Source: Nymphaea colorata (lineage: Eukaryota; Streptophyta; Magnoliopsida; Nymphaeales; Nymphaeaceae). Taken from it: 64,000 nucleotides of DNA. The notes beneath the pieces were generated by a model. The model did no database searches. It saw only the letters and a program-made list of their open reading frames with translations, and had not been told where the DNA came from. A program made the position numbers and the translations under genes. Numbering within the stretch: position 1 is the stretch's first letter; every line of letters begins with the position of its first letter. This document shows positions 22,782-36,966 of the stretch, piece after piece. The stretch is from contig NC_045139.1 in the NCBI RefSeq assembly GCF_008831285.2, positions 14,304,354 to 14,368,353 of the forward strand, read 5' to 3'.

Positions 22782-25700
22782 ACATTGACCTGTTCAAGCT
22801 CACACTGGCCGATATCCAGAGCAATGGAGCACCACGTGACGTTGCACGAGAGGAAAAGTCCTCACCAACCCATTCGTCACCAATTAATAATTATCTACAA
22901 GAAAGATCTATCAATTTTCAGGCTCACTTGTTGTTCATAAATTTAAAAATGAAAAAAAAAATAATTTTTTTCATCCCTAATCCAATTCTTGATCGTCGAT
23001 CTTTATGAAATCAGTTCATTTTTAAAGATAAGTAAGCTATCACATCAGGATTTCGAGGTTCCTTCGGATCCAATTATTTCATCCAGATCCTGTTCCTAGT
23101 TTTAGAAAACTGATCCTCTCATTCTCACTGTTTGGTTGGAGGGTTTTCCCCTTTGTTTTTGTTATCGTGGCTACCAGCTACTCTAAATAATTGGATACAG
23201 TGATTTTAAAGTTCCCACATATCTAACATTCCTTATTACACTGTAGACAAATATGAATATTTTATATAGCAAGACTTTGGGCTACCGAGAAATTGTCTCT
23301 TTCATAATTTATTTAAGAAATTGTTCTTTTACTATTTCAAACGTAAAATTCAAAGACGGAAAGCTACTGATTCTTTAATCTGGTGGTGAAAATTTGTATG
23401 TAAAATTAGACAGACCCGGCCGTAAAACTGTGTCAACAAGGCTTTCAAAGTAACTAGAATGACAACAGTAACGATAGTAATAATAACAATGGAATGTCGA
23501 TGCACTCTTCCTACTCCTTGAAGGCAGTGTGAATGTCGACTCATTCCATAGCAATGCCTTAAAATGGAACAATAGAGATAAAAGATAGAAAAAGATCCAC
23601 AAACATTTTGGGCATGTTTGAATGCTTGGATAATAAGTCTATGAAGACGGGAAATCCACGAAACAAACATTATTGCAGAAACCCTAAGACTGTTTTCTTC
23701 AGGTTTAATACACGCCATTTCACAAGTTCTCAGGATTTTTTGTCTGCCATGAAAGGGTTCGATTGAAAATCCAGAGCTCCTTCTGAATTAGCCAACCAGT
23801 AGGCAATTAGACTTGCCTTTACATGCCTGCCATCCACCAAACCTCAAGTAAATTGGTTTAAAGTTTTTCCTTAGAAGCGTCATCAATATTCAGATTCGGA
23901 AAGTTGTCAACCAAATCCGAGACCATCTACATTCGTATATAAATGATTTACATTCCTAAGTAGGTAAAAAGTCACGCTTACATATTCCATGCCGAGACAT
24001 GTCAGCAGCGAGACCCTAAGCTTCTTGCAACTTGATAAAAACTCTAGAACTTCTTTCTGCAAATAGCAGAATATCTGCTCAACAACACTTAGTTAGAAAT
24101 AAGTGCAAAGTTATTCTATGTTTACATCCACCTAATCATATTTTTAATTGCCAATTAATTATTAGAATGTATCTTTTGAATGAAAATAACTAGAGTTTCA
24201 TGAATTTTTTAAATTGTTGAATGACATTTACGTTCTCGAGCTCCAATGTAGGTTTAAATTAATGAGCAAGAGCACGATCCCCTTGATAGATGCACAAACT
24301 TTGAATCATCCAATTGTATCTTGGAGTATGCAAAGCAACATATAATCATGTCCAAGTTGCACAGTATTCGTGAAGTTAGCTTCCTTTCTAAGCTTTGTGA
24401 AGTCATTTCACAACATTACTTCAATCTCATTGAAGAAAGAAACTCCGCCATGAAAAAAAAAATTGAGAAAACCTTACCAAAATATGGATATATTTACTGA
24501 AAGCCTGGGGTCTTCGACTCTTAGTTATACCAATATCAATGAAAAAAAAACGAAAATGACGTTAAACACTCATCAATCATAAGGTGATGTTGCAATGTGG
24601 AGATGAACAGTTCAACATTTGCTTTGCATATTCTCATTTAGCCCTGCATCTTTTAAAAACAACCACTCTAGTCATTTTGTTCCAGAACTCTTCTTATTTG
24701 ATATCACCTGCGCTCACAGGCTATATCAAGCAATCACACGGTAACGTTCCGCAAGTGGTTTAAATGTACCCCTTTGTAGAAACAGTGCCCAAGCCACTTG
24801 TCCTCCAAACGTTTTGGCCGTTGATTCCTTTAGATAGCAACAGAACGTCTGTTACAAGAACATGATGTTTAGTTCCAGTGTGACCCATCAATCAGTACAC
24901 AGGAACGCAGCGTTTCGGGTGTCCCATATGTCACCATGGAGCACCTGGAATGGAACAAAGGCGTTCTTAAGGGATGTTCTGTTCAGCAATCAAACAACCT
25001 CTAGAGCATCAATTTTTCTCCAACTGCAGAGGCGTAAGGTTTCACTTCTGCAGAGGATTCATTAATCAGCTCTTTGCATGTATTTTGGCCGTTACTCCAT
25101 TCTTTCACACAATTGTAGTATCCATATTATTCAATCAATTTGTACTTTCTGATCTGAGATCTTATGTCAAGACCTGACAATAGTTATACCCACCTTTTTC
25201 TTTTCTGTTGTTTGTTTCAAGCACGACATCGTTGATAAGAGTAAGCAGGTTCATCTGCCATCAATGTTTGACATGATGCTAGCAGCTTCTATCACTTAGT
25301 ATCAGACATTTCTTCCACAACAGCGGTAAAAAAAAAAACAGTGTCTGATGGTCCTCAAAACCCTGGTCTTGATCCTACATCTTGGTTATCAAGTGATGAG
25401 TCGGATGATGCAGATAGACCTGGCGAGCTTGAAGCTCAGCAGAAACTGAAGCCCGACAAACTCTCTGAAGACTCACAAGTTCTGGACAATTTAGTCTTTG
25501 CGATAATGATACCAATGTGTGCATGTATCATAAATGAAAATGGGCCTTGGCATGATAATTTATGGCAGTGGTCTCAGCTTTCCAGTGGTTGAGCAAGCAA
25601 TAGACACGAACCAGGCAGGTTATGATCATGGATTGGTTAAGCAATTAGGAGCTGGACTAACATTCTTGTCAAACAAGAAATTTGATGAACCACTACTTGA

Positions 25701-26424
25701 GACTTCAGAGTTCAGACAATACATATATTTTCATGGTAAAATTTTCTGACAAGATGCACGTTGGAAATAGATGATATCATAATACTGAAGAAATTGGTAA
25801 TTCAAACAGGAACAGTGAAGATGCGCGTTATAATTCCAAGTGAATAGGTTAATAATATGCAACTGGTTTAGAGTTAATGGTGATTTAACAGCTGTTGAGA
25901 ACATGACTGGACACTTGAAAAAATGAAAATGAAACCTTCCAAGAAGAGGCCAAAAGGTACACAGGTTCTGAATTGGTTGACTTTTCAAGATACATAAAGC
26001 TGCGTTTCATTAGCCTCCTTCTATCCTTTTTTTTTTTTTTTCAGTTCAGAATTGGTTGATCTAGCTAACGTGATATCTGAATACCAGAATCTCTTCGTGG
26101 AAGGGAATGAAAAGAGCAACATAACAGTTCACAGTTTATAATATCACGTCCACTTTTTATATATTATCATGTGATTTCATTCAGATTGCAGTGTGAGTTA
26201 TGACTTGCAGCTGCAACTTTTAACTGGCTTATATCTAGTTGTCGCTATAAGCATTCACTAGGTCGCAGCATTTCATAGATTCTTCCCCAGGGGAAAAAGA
26301 ATAGTAATGAGATCCTCCGAGTTTACCACCATCAAAACTTATCCAATTTTGCAGATCGCACGCAATACTTGTAATCAAGTACCAGTAATTAAAGAAACAA
26401 ACAGGAGAAAAGGAAACCCCAAAA

Positions 26425-28754
26425 TTATTCTGAAATTTCCGCAAGCAACAAGCTTATGATAATAAATAAAGCATAGGCTCCAACAAGGCAAAAACCCCAA
26501 AACCTTGGCACTCTAAACCTGAACCAAGCCACTACAAGCAATGACCCCATCAGACTCAACAACAGGAAGACAAAGGCAACAATAATATTTGAATTAAATA
26601 TTAAATTGTAACCCTCAGGAAATTTTTGCACCGCCCCAAAAACCAGTGCTGAACCAAAACCAATAAGCATGTTGAACATAGGTCCTGCAAAACATCCCGC
26701 AATTGCCATGGCTGGCTGGCCAGCTTTTGCCACTGCAACATCAGCCACAAGGTCTCCAACTGAATTACCCCACGCTAATACTGTCAAACCTAAGAGAGCC
26801 GGAGGTAGATTTAGAATTATGCCCACTGCTGACAAACAACTTAAGAGCTCCCCAGCCACTAATGATATCCAAAGCACACTCATTGCGAAACTCATTAGAA
26901 GCAATAACTTTTGATCTATGTCTGGTGGTTCATCAGTTAAAAGATAGTAAAACGTACCAAGTATAAGGCATTGAAAAAGGACAACTAACCAAAGAGGAAA
27001 GTGAACATTTGGAACAAGAAATACTATGGGGTGGTGAAAAGGGATGAAAGAGCTCAACGAGTATAGAAGTGCAATTGGGCAAAGAACTATGTTCATAGAA
27101 GAGTAAAATCTGCTCCATTCTGCAGGCACTGTTGAAGGAATTGTAAGCTTCAGGATGGTGGAGACTGGAACCTCCCAGACGCTTGAAACCTGTTTTCAAG
27201 GAAAATATCACATAAAAGCTGATGAAAAGGACGCACAATTTCTACAGGTCCATTTCTCAGTTGCAAAAAAAGAAAAAGGAAAGCAAGCAAAAAGGAATGA
27301 ATAGATTCCTTCTCCTTATAGAATTAAAGGTTTCTATGTAATCGCGGTGCAAGCAAAGCAACCAACTGAAATGACCCATTTGGATGATAAAGTACGAACT
27401 GGGCTTATAGCATGTTCACAACCAAAGCCTGCTCAAGGTTTCATTGCAAACTTTTTTAAATAACAAGGTACCAAAAAGAAAAAAATCTTCCAACAACCCA
27501 ACCAGTTTCCCAATCGTAGAACGCTTGAAAAGCAAACTGTATAGTGTGTGGCATTGCCTCAGTGGCTCAGTGCAAGTATCTTCTTAGGCCTTTTCAATTC
27601 AAAGGAATGGGAAACAATCAGAAATAAAATTAAAAGGAAAAGGAAGGTGGGGAATTAAGACAAAGCCTGCACCCAGCTATTTCCTGGGCTGAAAGATACA
27701 TAAAAAGGGCTCCAGAAAACAATTCATCATTAAGAGTGAGATCCCTCAACATGGGATATAACAGCCATTTCCAACTGAAAATGGCTGAATCTGTGTGAGG
27801 TGCAATCATCGTGATCTATTTGGGACAGATAAAGCAAAATATTAAAAAATTAATAATAAGAGGAAAAAATTGCTTCACCTTTCTGAGATTGATGAAAGCC
27901 CAATCAAGGTTTTCTTTGTCCTCAGATTTTCTAATGAAACCTCCAACATCATGTTTAGAGTCTTTACATCCATTGCTCATAGACTCATCAAATTCCTTAT
28001 CATGAACAAGGAGTTCAACGTGCTGCTTTTGGTCATGACTATCCAAACTTATTACTTTCTCCTCATCCTTCCCCTCTCCATCTGTTGCCAAATCCATCCA
28101 GATAACGACAGCAACAAACAACAAGTATAAGCCAATGAGTCCAATGGCTTGCCACAGGAAAACTGAGCCAGTGAGGTACATATAGAACATTCCAGAGGTA
28201 GCAATTAAGTAAAAGAATCCATCTCGGAAGAACTGTGAGGGTCGAACTGCAAAGGGGGCAGCATATAGAGCCACTATGCCAAAGACAAACCCAGAAACAA
28301 ACGCCCCAGCACTGAGGACAGCACCGAGTCCAAGACGAGGTCGGTCCACACGGAGGGCAGCAGCACTAGCAAAGGCATCAGGTGCACCATTGCCAAGGGC
28401 GAGGAGTGTGACACCTGCCATGGAGGGTGAGAGCCGGAGGACTGAGGCAAGGCGGGTGACAGTGGTGGAAAAGTGGAGGCTAGCAGTCTGGATAAGGAAG
28501 TAGAAGTGGAAGAGGATAATGAGGGCAAATACTGGGACAGAGACGGCAAGCGACTGATGGAATCTGCAAAAATGGAGGGTGAAGTAGTTGAAGAGGGAGT
28601 CTGAGGAGCAGTAAGCAAGGGAAAAGTTACATCTCTCTTGTGATGGAACTTGAAGAATAGAGGAACAATTGTCTGTGGGTTGCGAATAAACAGGCTTGGG
28701 AATCACTATTAAAAATACTAAGGCAAATGAAAATATGGCAGTGGTGGTGGTCAT
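26425..28754 (-). CDS. CCX: Cation/calcium exchanger (CCX family, CaCA superfamily)
   Basis: Two exons, 28754-27879 and 27189-26425, with a 689-bp GT-AG intron, phase 0; 546 residues. CCX proteins are membrane antiporters that move K+, Na+ or Ca2+ against H+ or Na+ at the plasma membrane or endomembranes. Both CCX hallmark motifs are present: GNGAPD (residues 121-126, first alpha repeat, in LLALGNGAPDAFAS) and GNSVGD (433-438, second alpha repeat, followed by LVADVAVAKAGQPAMAIAGC). Residues 1-25 form a hydrophobic signal-like segment. Two clusters of membrane helices are split by an acidic, His/Lys-rich cytosolic loop that ends just before the intron (EDKENLDWAF). The frame is open further upstream but only a TTG lies there; the first ATG is at 28754. 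Which CCX member it matches, and its ion preference, cannot be told here. Confidence 0.94.
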
Positions 28755-31428
28755 GGCTACTGCAAAGAAGGGAGTAGCGGTGTCCTTGTCCCTCGTCACA
28801 CTCCTTTGCAAATGAGCAATGAAAAGCTTATGCTATGATCATCCAAGGAACATGTTGAGAAAACCAGGCATGACGAATGAGACTGGTTCCTTGATGTGAC
28901 AATTGATTAGTTCCAAAGGAATGATAAACATTGTGCCTTCTGGTTCAGGGATCCAACATGGTACTTGCTTGTTGATTTTATGTTCTCAAAGTGCTGAAAC
29001 TCAACTCAAATAAAGTCCACCTGCTACTAATTTTCGAGGAGGCTTAATAACTCAAGCTCAACTTGAACCTTTAACAGCTTCCTCATCCACTACAGCTTGC
29101 ACTCGATATTGAAAATAAATCACAGGTCAAATCACCTGAAACAGTAAGTTCTTATTGAAGTGAGAACAAGAACACTTTCCCAAGATGAGAAGCAGCACAA
29201 TAGTTAACATTCATTATTTGTCATGCTCAATTTATTAGTACAGAGGAAAACAAAAAACATGCTTACGAAAGTTTTGCAATCTATCAAAAATTATCCATCT
29301 CATATTTTTGTTGACACATTTTAGATAACTATGCTCAAATTTGTAATGCTTCCTTAAAATGCATATTAATCACAACGCATTCTTTGTTTTGCTTAAAATT
29401 TTAGTTTTGTTGGAAGTTTTAGCATGTGACCTCCAATTAGGAAAAAGGGATAACAAACTGGTGTACTCTACAAAAATCATCGTAACTACATAGGCTCGCT
29501 TACTATTGTGAGCTAGTGAGACTCAATTAAAATGAACTGAATTTTGTAAATTGCAATCAAGTAATTCTTCTTCCCTGTTTCATTTACTAGTCAAGGCTGG
29601 CGGAGAAACCCTCATGGTATATAAAGAAGATGCTGTTCAGCAATGGCTAATACTAACTAAAACTGGACCATATTTGGAGAACGCGACGATCAATGTGCCA
29701 ATAGGGACGCTGATCATGGCCAGTGAAGAGAAAAAAAAAATCAAAATCAAACCAACCTCGTTGTCCTTTTCTGCTATTAAGTCTGCAGAACATTACCACT
29801 TCTCCTCTTACATACAGAAGAAGGATGGACCAACCTCAACAAGCCATTTCTCTCACTTAAATTTGCATTCCAATAGTTTTCCTTCATATTTGGATCGTAA
29901 AACTCAAACAAGATGTTAACTAAGTTGCAGTGGGCATTTGATAGTTTTCTCTTGCATACGATCACGAAAATATAAACTACACCGACATCAAGAGCTAAGT
30001 GGAAGAAAACATTAAATTAGCAATTGAAACCAGCCCATAAGATCTCAACGATCAAGCAAGACATTCCCGGAATCGAGATTAAAAAAAAAAAAAACTAGTC
30101 CACCGTTCAATCTACTCCAAAAGCAAAAGAAAAATGCCTACAACTTAATCTACGCCCATTCCAAATAATAGAAAGAGAGAGAGAGAGAGATATTTCACCA
30201 CCACGAAGAAGAGGGATCTCCACCCTCAATCAAGCGGCCGGCCTAGTTCGGCTAGTTTTCCGCGGGGAGCGGGCCGAAAGAGCGAGAGAGAGGAAGATGC
30301 TGGGAAGGGGGATACCGCCCGTTTCCTTTTCATTGTTTGTGAGAATTTCCATCTAGGGGCTTATCGTGTTGGGTCCTGCCGATTTTTCCACTCTTTCTCC
30401 TCTGCACTGCCTGTAGACAATGTCGTCCATCTTTTTTATTCTTTTTCCAAATCAACATTCTAAAACGACTCTCCGTGTCTTCTGCTGATCATATACATAC
30501 TACTGCGATCGCCTAAGTGCGTCGCTGTTCCCAAACCCATTATTAATTAAACAAATCTACCATTGATAAGTCAAGAATCACATTCAAATATTTTCAATAA
30601 TATATTTTCAGAATGTAATTGGAGAAAGATTATGCAATTCCGTTGCACGTACGAGCGGGCAACGGGTTGGGCCGGGTATACCCGAATAGCGACCTGAAAG
30701 GACCCGACAAGAGTTGCTTATATATATTTACAAGCATTGTCATTCTTTGCACTTTTCAAGTTTCTTTTTCCGATGTTAAAAAAACCATTCCTTTTGGCAA
30801 AAGTTTAGACTATGATGAACTCTCAGATGATAAAACTTTTTTTTTTAATAATTTTGTAAGATTGACGCTTTTTTTTTTCAATGTTAATTGTTTCAAGAAA
30901 GGAAGAGAGACTCAAAAAGAAAGTTTTGCCTACTGCAGAAAAATAAAGTCTTGCAAAAGATCAGTAGAGTGGCAAAACTTTTACCTGTTACTCAAACGCA
31001 CAAAATAAGAGTCCCTCCCGTTTTTAGTGTTATAAAGAAAATAATCAAACAGCAACCTGTTGTTGCTCTTAAGAATTAAGAGGCTTTAATAAAAGTTAAA
31101 AATCATCAATACACTATTTTAACAACACTTTCTTTGTAACAGTATCTAAATCATTAGTATTAAACAGATTTTAACTAATAAATTTAGCCACAACGATAAA
31201 AATTGAAACGAGTTGGTTGAAAGGAACGGTGCATTTGTCGATGGCAATGGCATAGCGATGAACGTCTCCCTTCCACTCTCCAAGAAATCCACGGTCCAGA
31301 ACAAGCCTCATAATAAGCAAAGCAAGGCGCCTCTACGCTATCGCGACGCGAGAAAACACTTCCTCCCCTTTACCCTTGCTTTCGACGGAGTCGGAAGCGG
31401 AAGGCACTCGAAGGGAAAGGGTGCCAAA
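28755..31428. other. Divergent promoter region between the CCX and TPR genes
   Basis: The two genes point away from each other. No coding gene found; frames at 29551-29919 and 30619-31079 have no family features. A (GA)n run lies at about 30173-30190, and a GC-richer block at 30220-30320 could be leader or core promoter of the CCX gene. The 31213-31428 part is in frame with the TPR gene but begins with a TTG and looks like leader. Confidence 0.5.
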
Positions 31429-34400
31429 ATGGAGGGTGGGGCTGCAGGTGACGCGCAGGGAGGTGAATCTCCTGCAGTACAGGCAAGAGTATCGCTCAAG
31501 GACGAAGGAAATCGGTTCTTCAAGGCTGGTAACTACCTCAAGGCCGCTGCCCTCTACACGCAGGCCATCAAGGCCGACCCCTCGAATGCTACACTCTACA
31601 GGTACTCGACAAAGACACCATCATTTTGTTTCCCTCGAAATCGATGCTGGATGCTCTACACCTCTTCTTTTCTTGTAGTTGATACTTGGGATTTTGATGC
31701 CAAGTTCGTTTTTGCAGAAAATTACAATGTTCGCTGTTTTTTTGTTTTTAATTGTTTTGCGGATTTTTTGGCCTTCAATCGAGATTCCAACACTATTTCT
31801 TTTCTTTCCTCTTCCGAAAGTAACGATCTTGATAGGTTTCGGGTTTTTGTTTTGATGCCCCACGTCTTGGGCTGTTTATTCGCATTGATCTAGTTCCTGA
31901 TATGGTGTCATATAGTGATGCTTGACTTTTTCTATGATAAGTGGCATTTCATTGCTTCCTTTTTAGGCCTTTGTCAGCTTTAGATTGACAGTCATTATAG
32001 CTTCTGCATTGCTGATTGTCATCCCTGGAACTGGAAATTGCAATTTAATAATTTGTAGTTACTTTCTGTAGTTTCTTCATTTTCAAAGTTTAGTAACAGA
32101 AGCGGAGTTTATTCCTCGATGGCTTACCGAAATAAGTTCTATGTTGCTTTGTGGAGAACAAAGTTAAGAGACTGTTTCTTAAATTCATTTCATGGGCTTG
32201 CTAAATACTTGAATGAGTTGGCCGACTCATAAGGATCAAGACTATGGATGCAACTTGCAGTTCCTTCTCCCTGTCAAAATGATGTGCTTGAATTTTAACG
32301 GGCGATGTCATATATGCGTGATCTTATGCAACCAAAACGACTTTTCGAAATCTTTCTATTAGCATCTCTTTTTATTTCTTAAGAATTGTTCCTTTATCTG
32401 AATATTTGTCACAATAATAAGGACAAATGTTTTTTGGATATTCATACTTCTGAAAGTTATCGTCTTTACTATTTGGTACTTAGATGTAATGACAAAACAA
32501 TGCCCTGTCATGTCTACCTTTCTAAGTATCATGTGGGTTACATACATTACCATCTGTGTGGTTCTCGTTTGTGCTCATCAAATTCTTTTTCCTGATTGTA
32601 TTTTACACAGTAACCGTGCTGCAGCATTTTTGAACCTTGTTAAGCTTAATAAGGCACTTGCAGATGCAGAAATGACAATTAAATTAAATCCCCAGTGGGA
32701 AAAGGTATTAATAACTTTTTCCTACCTTTTGGTTTCGAATCATACAACTTGTTGCAAATTAATAAGATTTAGACCTGGCAGAGTTTGACAGTTTGTGGTT
32801 TTGTGATCATAGGGGTATTTCAGAAAAGGATGTGTTTTAGAGGCAATGGAACATTATGACGATGTATGTTAAAACTTACCTATGATCGTCAATTTCAGTT
32901 TGTGTTATCAAATGATTAACGCATATGGTTTTCATGTTGAATTTAAAGGCTGTGGCATCCTTTCGGATTGCATTGCAACACAATCCACAAAACACTGAGG
33001 TGTCAACAAAAGTTAAACGTCTAACACAGTTAGCAAGAGACAGAAAACGAGCTCAAGAAAGGCAAGATATGAGGTCAAACGTTGATGTCCGAAAGTCTCT
33101 GGATCCTATCAAGGCTGAACTGGTGAGTTTCTTGAACTACCCTTGTTCAAGAAGCTCCATGTATGTTATAACTTAAGAGCCTATTTGTTGCATATATATT
33201 GCTTCAATCTAGTAGTCATGCTACTTAACCAAATTATGTAGTTGTATATTTTCTTGTTCATTGTACCCAGTCAACTTATGTGGTCACATGCTTACATCCA
33301 AGAAAATTGTATGTTCTTAGTCCCTATCACAATAACAGTACAGAATATTTGGAAGAATAGTCTAGTAAAATTGGCCTTTGTCCCCTTATCTTATTTTTGC
33401 ATTTGGTGGGATGTTGATAGCCAATAACCTCTGAAAAGTTGGTTTGTCAAAAGATTCAAAACTGAAGTTTTAACTTTTAACTAGCATGTGAAAAAAAATA
33501 CTCATGGTGTTGTTTTTCATGCCTGGAGCAGTAAAAGTTTTAGGTCTCCTCATTTTGGTTGTTGTGCTTGGACTCATGGTCATTGGGCATGATATCTGAC
33601 ATCCACTGGTGCTTAGGTAAAAAGTAAAATTTTGTAAATAGTAAAATTTGTCCTACTTTGTGTGTATGTTTGCAGTTCGATGGGCACTGCTGAGGACATA
33701 CACCTGCAAAGAGTAGAAATTTGTAACTGATAGTGGTAGCGCAAGTAAATGTCTATCTGTCAGTATGAGGGCATTGAAGGAAACTGCACAAGACGTACAT
33801 CCACAAAGATTGAAAATTTAGAACTGGTAGCTGAAATACCATCCATGTCAAATCAATCATTATAAAACCATAAATGGGGCTTCTCTTGACAGACATCACT
33901 CATCAGATATCTGTGTAACAAACCGTTTTTTGGTCTGCTATCGCTAATGTCCTGCAAGAGGCATATGGTTTGTAAGGGTTTCTGAGACAGGAATATCTGA
34001 GGCTTTACAGAAGATTGTAAAAATTTAATAGAGTTTGACCAGATCTGTCACATACTTCCCATCTGAAATGCAATGAAATGGAAAGGGCTGGAGCTGGGTT
34101 CCATTCAGAGTTCTTTATTGTCTTTCATATCCTTTTGCCAATCCGTTTCTGTTTATGAGGTAGAATTGTAGTTACAATACCGAAAAGAAATGTTGGATTT
34201 GGGCAGTTCTATGTCATTGAGTCCTTACTTATTTCTATGATACTACAATGGTAGTGTTTTGGCTGTCCTAATCTCTTGGCTGGACAGATTTTGCATGTTC
34301 TCAAGAGTGTGACTCGTTCCTTAGGACCCTGTGAACTTGTCACTAGCACACTGGACTACTTGCCAGTAGCAGGTTTTTCTTTGACCTCCTTGGCTTTCCA

Positions 34401-36966
34401 ATGTGCTTTTAAGCTATCATGGTCATCGACTGCTTACTACGGAATATCTTGTGTCACATGCATATGCCTGTTTGGGTGCTAACTTGTGTATATGCTATGG
34501 GGGATTGGCTGGGGGGTGCTGCTTTAGTGTGGCAAACTTCATAAGAAGAAGAGAAGAAGAACAGCACCTGGCTGCTGCTGGAGGAGTGGCTCCAAAGTTG
34601 ATGGATAGGGGCAGAAAAAAAGAAAAATGCATTGGGGTTTCATGAGTTGGACTTTTTCTTTTGTACTTTTGTACTTCTCTTTCATTACAATTTCCAAAGG
34701 GACTCATTTTTCAGTTCACGAAGATTTATTTCTTTTACTTTTTTGCATTTAAATTTCACCTTTATTACACTTTACAAGAGAGGCTAAGCCTTATTTTACA
34801 ATTTACAAAAAGATTCTTTTAAATCAACATGCCCCATATCCATTTCCTGTTCACTTTGCATTGAGGTACAGCATCAGATTCCAGAGTGTAAGTCGTTTTC
34901 TCCTTTGAAGGTTCCAACTGAAGAAAATTATGAGGAAATCTTATCTTTATTTGCACACATGCACATCCTTATGTATACTTTGTGTCTGTGCATGTGTCCT
35001 CTACAACTTTGTTCCCCTTCTCCATTGTGATCTGGATGTTAAAAATTATATATCTTCAATGGTCTGTGAAACTGATGAATTGACTCATATTTATGATTTT
35101 TCAGGGTGAAAAGTTCCCTACCCCAGAGCCTTGTGAAGAAGTTTTCTCTTTTATTGTTGACATTATGGAGTCAGCAATAAAGGCATGGCATAACACTGCA
35201 AAAGTGGACGCAAGGGTCAACTTTTTGTTTGATAAGGAGAAATCACTGCCCGAGAAGTATGCACCAGTTGTGAATGTTGACAAGGTATGCATACCTTTCT
35301 TGTTACCTTTCTTTTTTATTCCCACATGTTGGCTTTTACATTGCAATGGAATTCTACTGGTATATTTAACAGTAGTTGGAGATTATGTTTGGCTTTGAAA
35401 ATCAGTTGGACTGATCCTTCTTTTTTTCTCCTGATATCATGTGTCCAGCCTGTATAAACCTGTTCACTGATTCTCATTGAAGTGTATGATCATACAGTTA
35501 TTTGGTTTAACAAACATAATGTTTGATGGGCATAAATGATCAATTGTTCACTTGAGTTCAATTGAAAATTTATTTCTACTTCAGAGCTCATGGAACTTGT
35601 TGAGAAAACCCATCCAGTGAAAAGCATATGGAAAACAAATGTGGCCATGTCTCCTTCCATTTTTCCTTGTAGAGTTGCTTCTCTCAAAGGATTGAAATGC
35701 TATACCGTTCCAAGCTTTTTCTATAAAGTGGCATCATAAGAGTGCAAAATCATGTGGCAAGGCTATCATTGTCATTTTCAATTACCTTGATTTTGATGCC
35801 ACAGGAGTTGGTCTATGTTTTCTTGCATTCCTTGTCTGGAGTGGCAGATTACTGTTTGATGAAAAAATCTGATTTTTCTGACGTACAATTTGTTTGTGAA
35901 CTGGAGTCCTTGATTATTGGCTGTTCTCATTCTTCTCGCTAGGCTTTTGAATCACCAGACACTGTAACACAATGTGCTGCCTTTCTAAGACAATATGCTG
36001 TGGAAACAAGTTCCAAAGCTGCTTGTTTGGTGGTGGCTAAGTCAATCATTTCTTTTCCTCAGGTACTTGCCTTGTTTCCTTGTCTTTCATCTTCTATAAA
36101 ATATTGCCCATCAGGCCCAATTTTTGTCTATCATTGATTTTATATTAAATACAATATTATGTTTCTCTGTAGTTTATTGTTGGTGTAAACGACTTCCAGA
36201 TATCTTTCTACTTCTTTAATAACCATATTGGTATCATTGGAATTAATAATCTGTATCTTTTGTTCCGGAGACGACTGGCGCGTTCTTTAAGTTCTGCTGA
36301 ATAGCAGCTAGGTTGTTGATTCTGCATCTAGCAGTACATGCTCTCATTTTCAGTTTTTCATCTATTTGACTTGAGGATTTGATATGGTATGTATGTTTGG
36401 TATTCACTTCTTCAAATATCTCTTTATCAGGTCTGGAAAGGGCAAGGGTCAAGAAAATGGAAACATGGGCAGAATGATGGTTTTTTCGTTCAGTTTGAAT
36501 CATCTGCACTACGAAAACTGTGGTTTATTTCCAGTACAACAGAGAAAGGGCTCACATTGTGTAGGTATAACTCTCTCTCCCTCTCTCTAGGCAGCCAATC
36601 TTAAATACTTTGTTTCATGCCCTATTGCAACTGTTGCCTGTCTAATGGACATTTCACATTCGTAATATCTTTTGCCCGATTGGTTCTTTTTGTTGTGCCC
36701 CTGATACGGATGATAGAGAAAAATGACTTGGGAAAATTTGAAAGGAGTAAATTCCTGCAGAACTAATGAATCTAATTTATCAATAATACATTGAAAAAGA
36801 GTTTATAAATGGGTACACTCTTAATGTGAGTCTTATGCTTGACTGCTGACGATTTTTTTTTTTTAGCTATTCATCTCCATGATTCTATCTTTTCTTGCAT
36901 TAATGCAGCAACCCAGAAGCTTTGGACTTGGATGCCCATGCTGTTCTTCCACCCCTTTTCAGATAG
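31429..36966 (+). CDS. Tetratricopeptide-repeat protein, At1g04530 (TPR4)-like
   Basis: Eight exons: 31429-31601, 32611-32704, 32813-32863, 32949-33122, 35105-35284, 35943-36062, 36431-36564, 36909-36966. All have GT-AG sites and consistent phase; 327 residues. Residues about 20-125 form a three-TPR helical domain: SLKDEGNRFFKAGNYLKAAALYTQAIKADP, then NRAAAFLNLVKLNKALADAE, then GYFRKGCVLEAMEHYDDAVASFRIALQ. TPR domains bind partner proteins, often Hsp70/Hsp90 tails; no partner can be named. The C-terminal half is specific to this plant family: KYAPVVNVDKAFESPDTV, RQYAVETSSKAACLVV, SFPQVWKGQGSRKWKHGQND, and FFVQFESSALRKLWF. The start is the first ATG (31429) that gives the family N terminus. 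Intron 4 is about 2 kb. The biochemical role of the family is unknown to me. Confidence 0.93.

Larger units (their letters stand above)
20810..26424. other. Long intergenic region between the LRX and CCX genes
   Basis: No gene I can support in about 5.6 kb. It contains a dispersed repeat copy (22180-22480) and a (TA)n tract (22730-22775). A minus-strand frame of 122 codons at 23350-23718 and a plus-strand frame of 83 codons at 25341-25592 are open but resemble nothing I know. Part of the right end is probably the 3' UTR of the CCX gene. Confidence 0.5.

Noticed and set aside
23350..23718. Minus-strand frame of 122 codons with an ATG
   Set aside because: Hydrophobic and His-rich, but no family resemblance, no clear promoter and AT-rich surroundings; chance cannot be excluded.
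25341..25592. Plus-strand 83-codon frame with an acidic Ser/Asp start
   Set aside because: Looks somewhat protein-like, but no known motif, and no flanking exons with consistent splice sites could be found.
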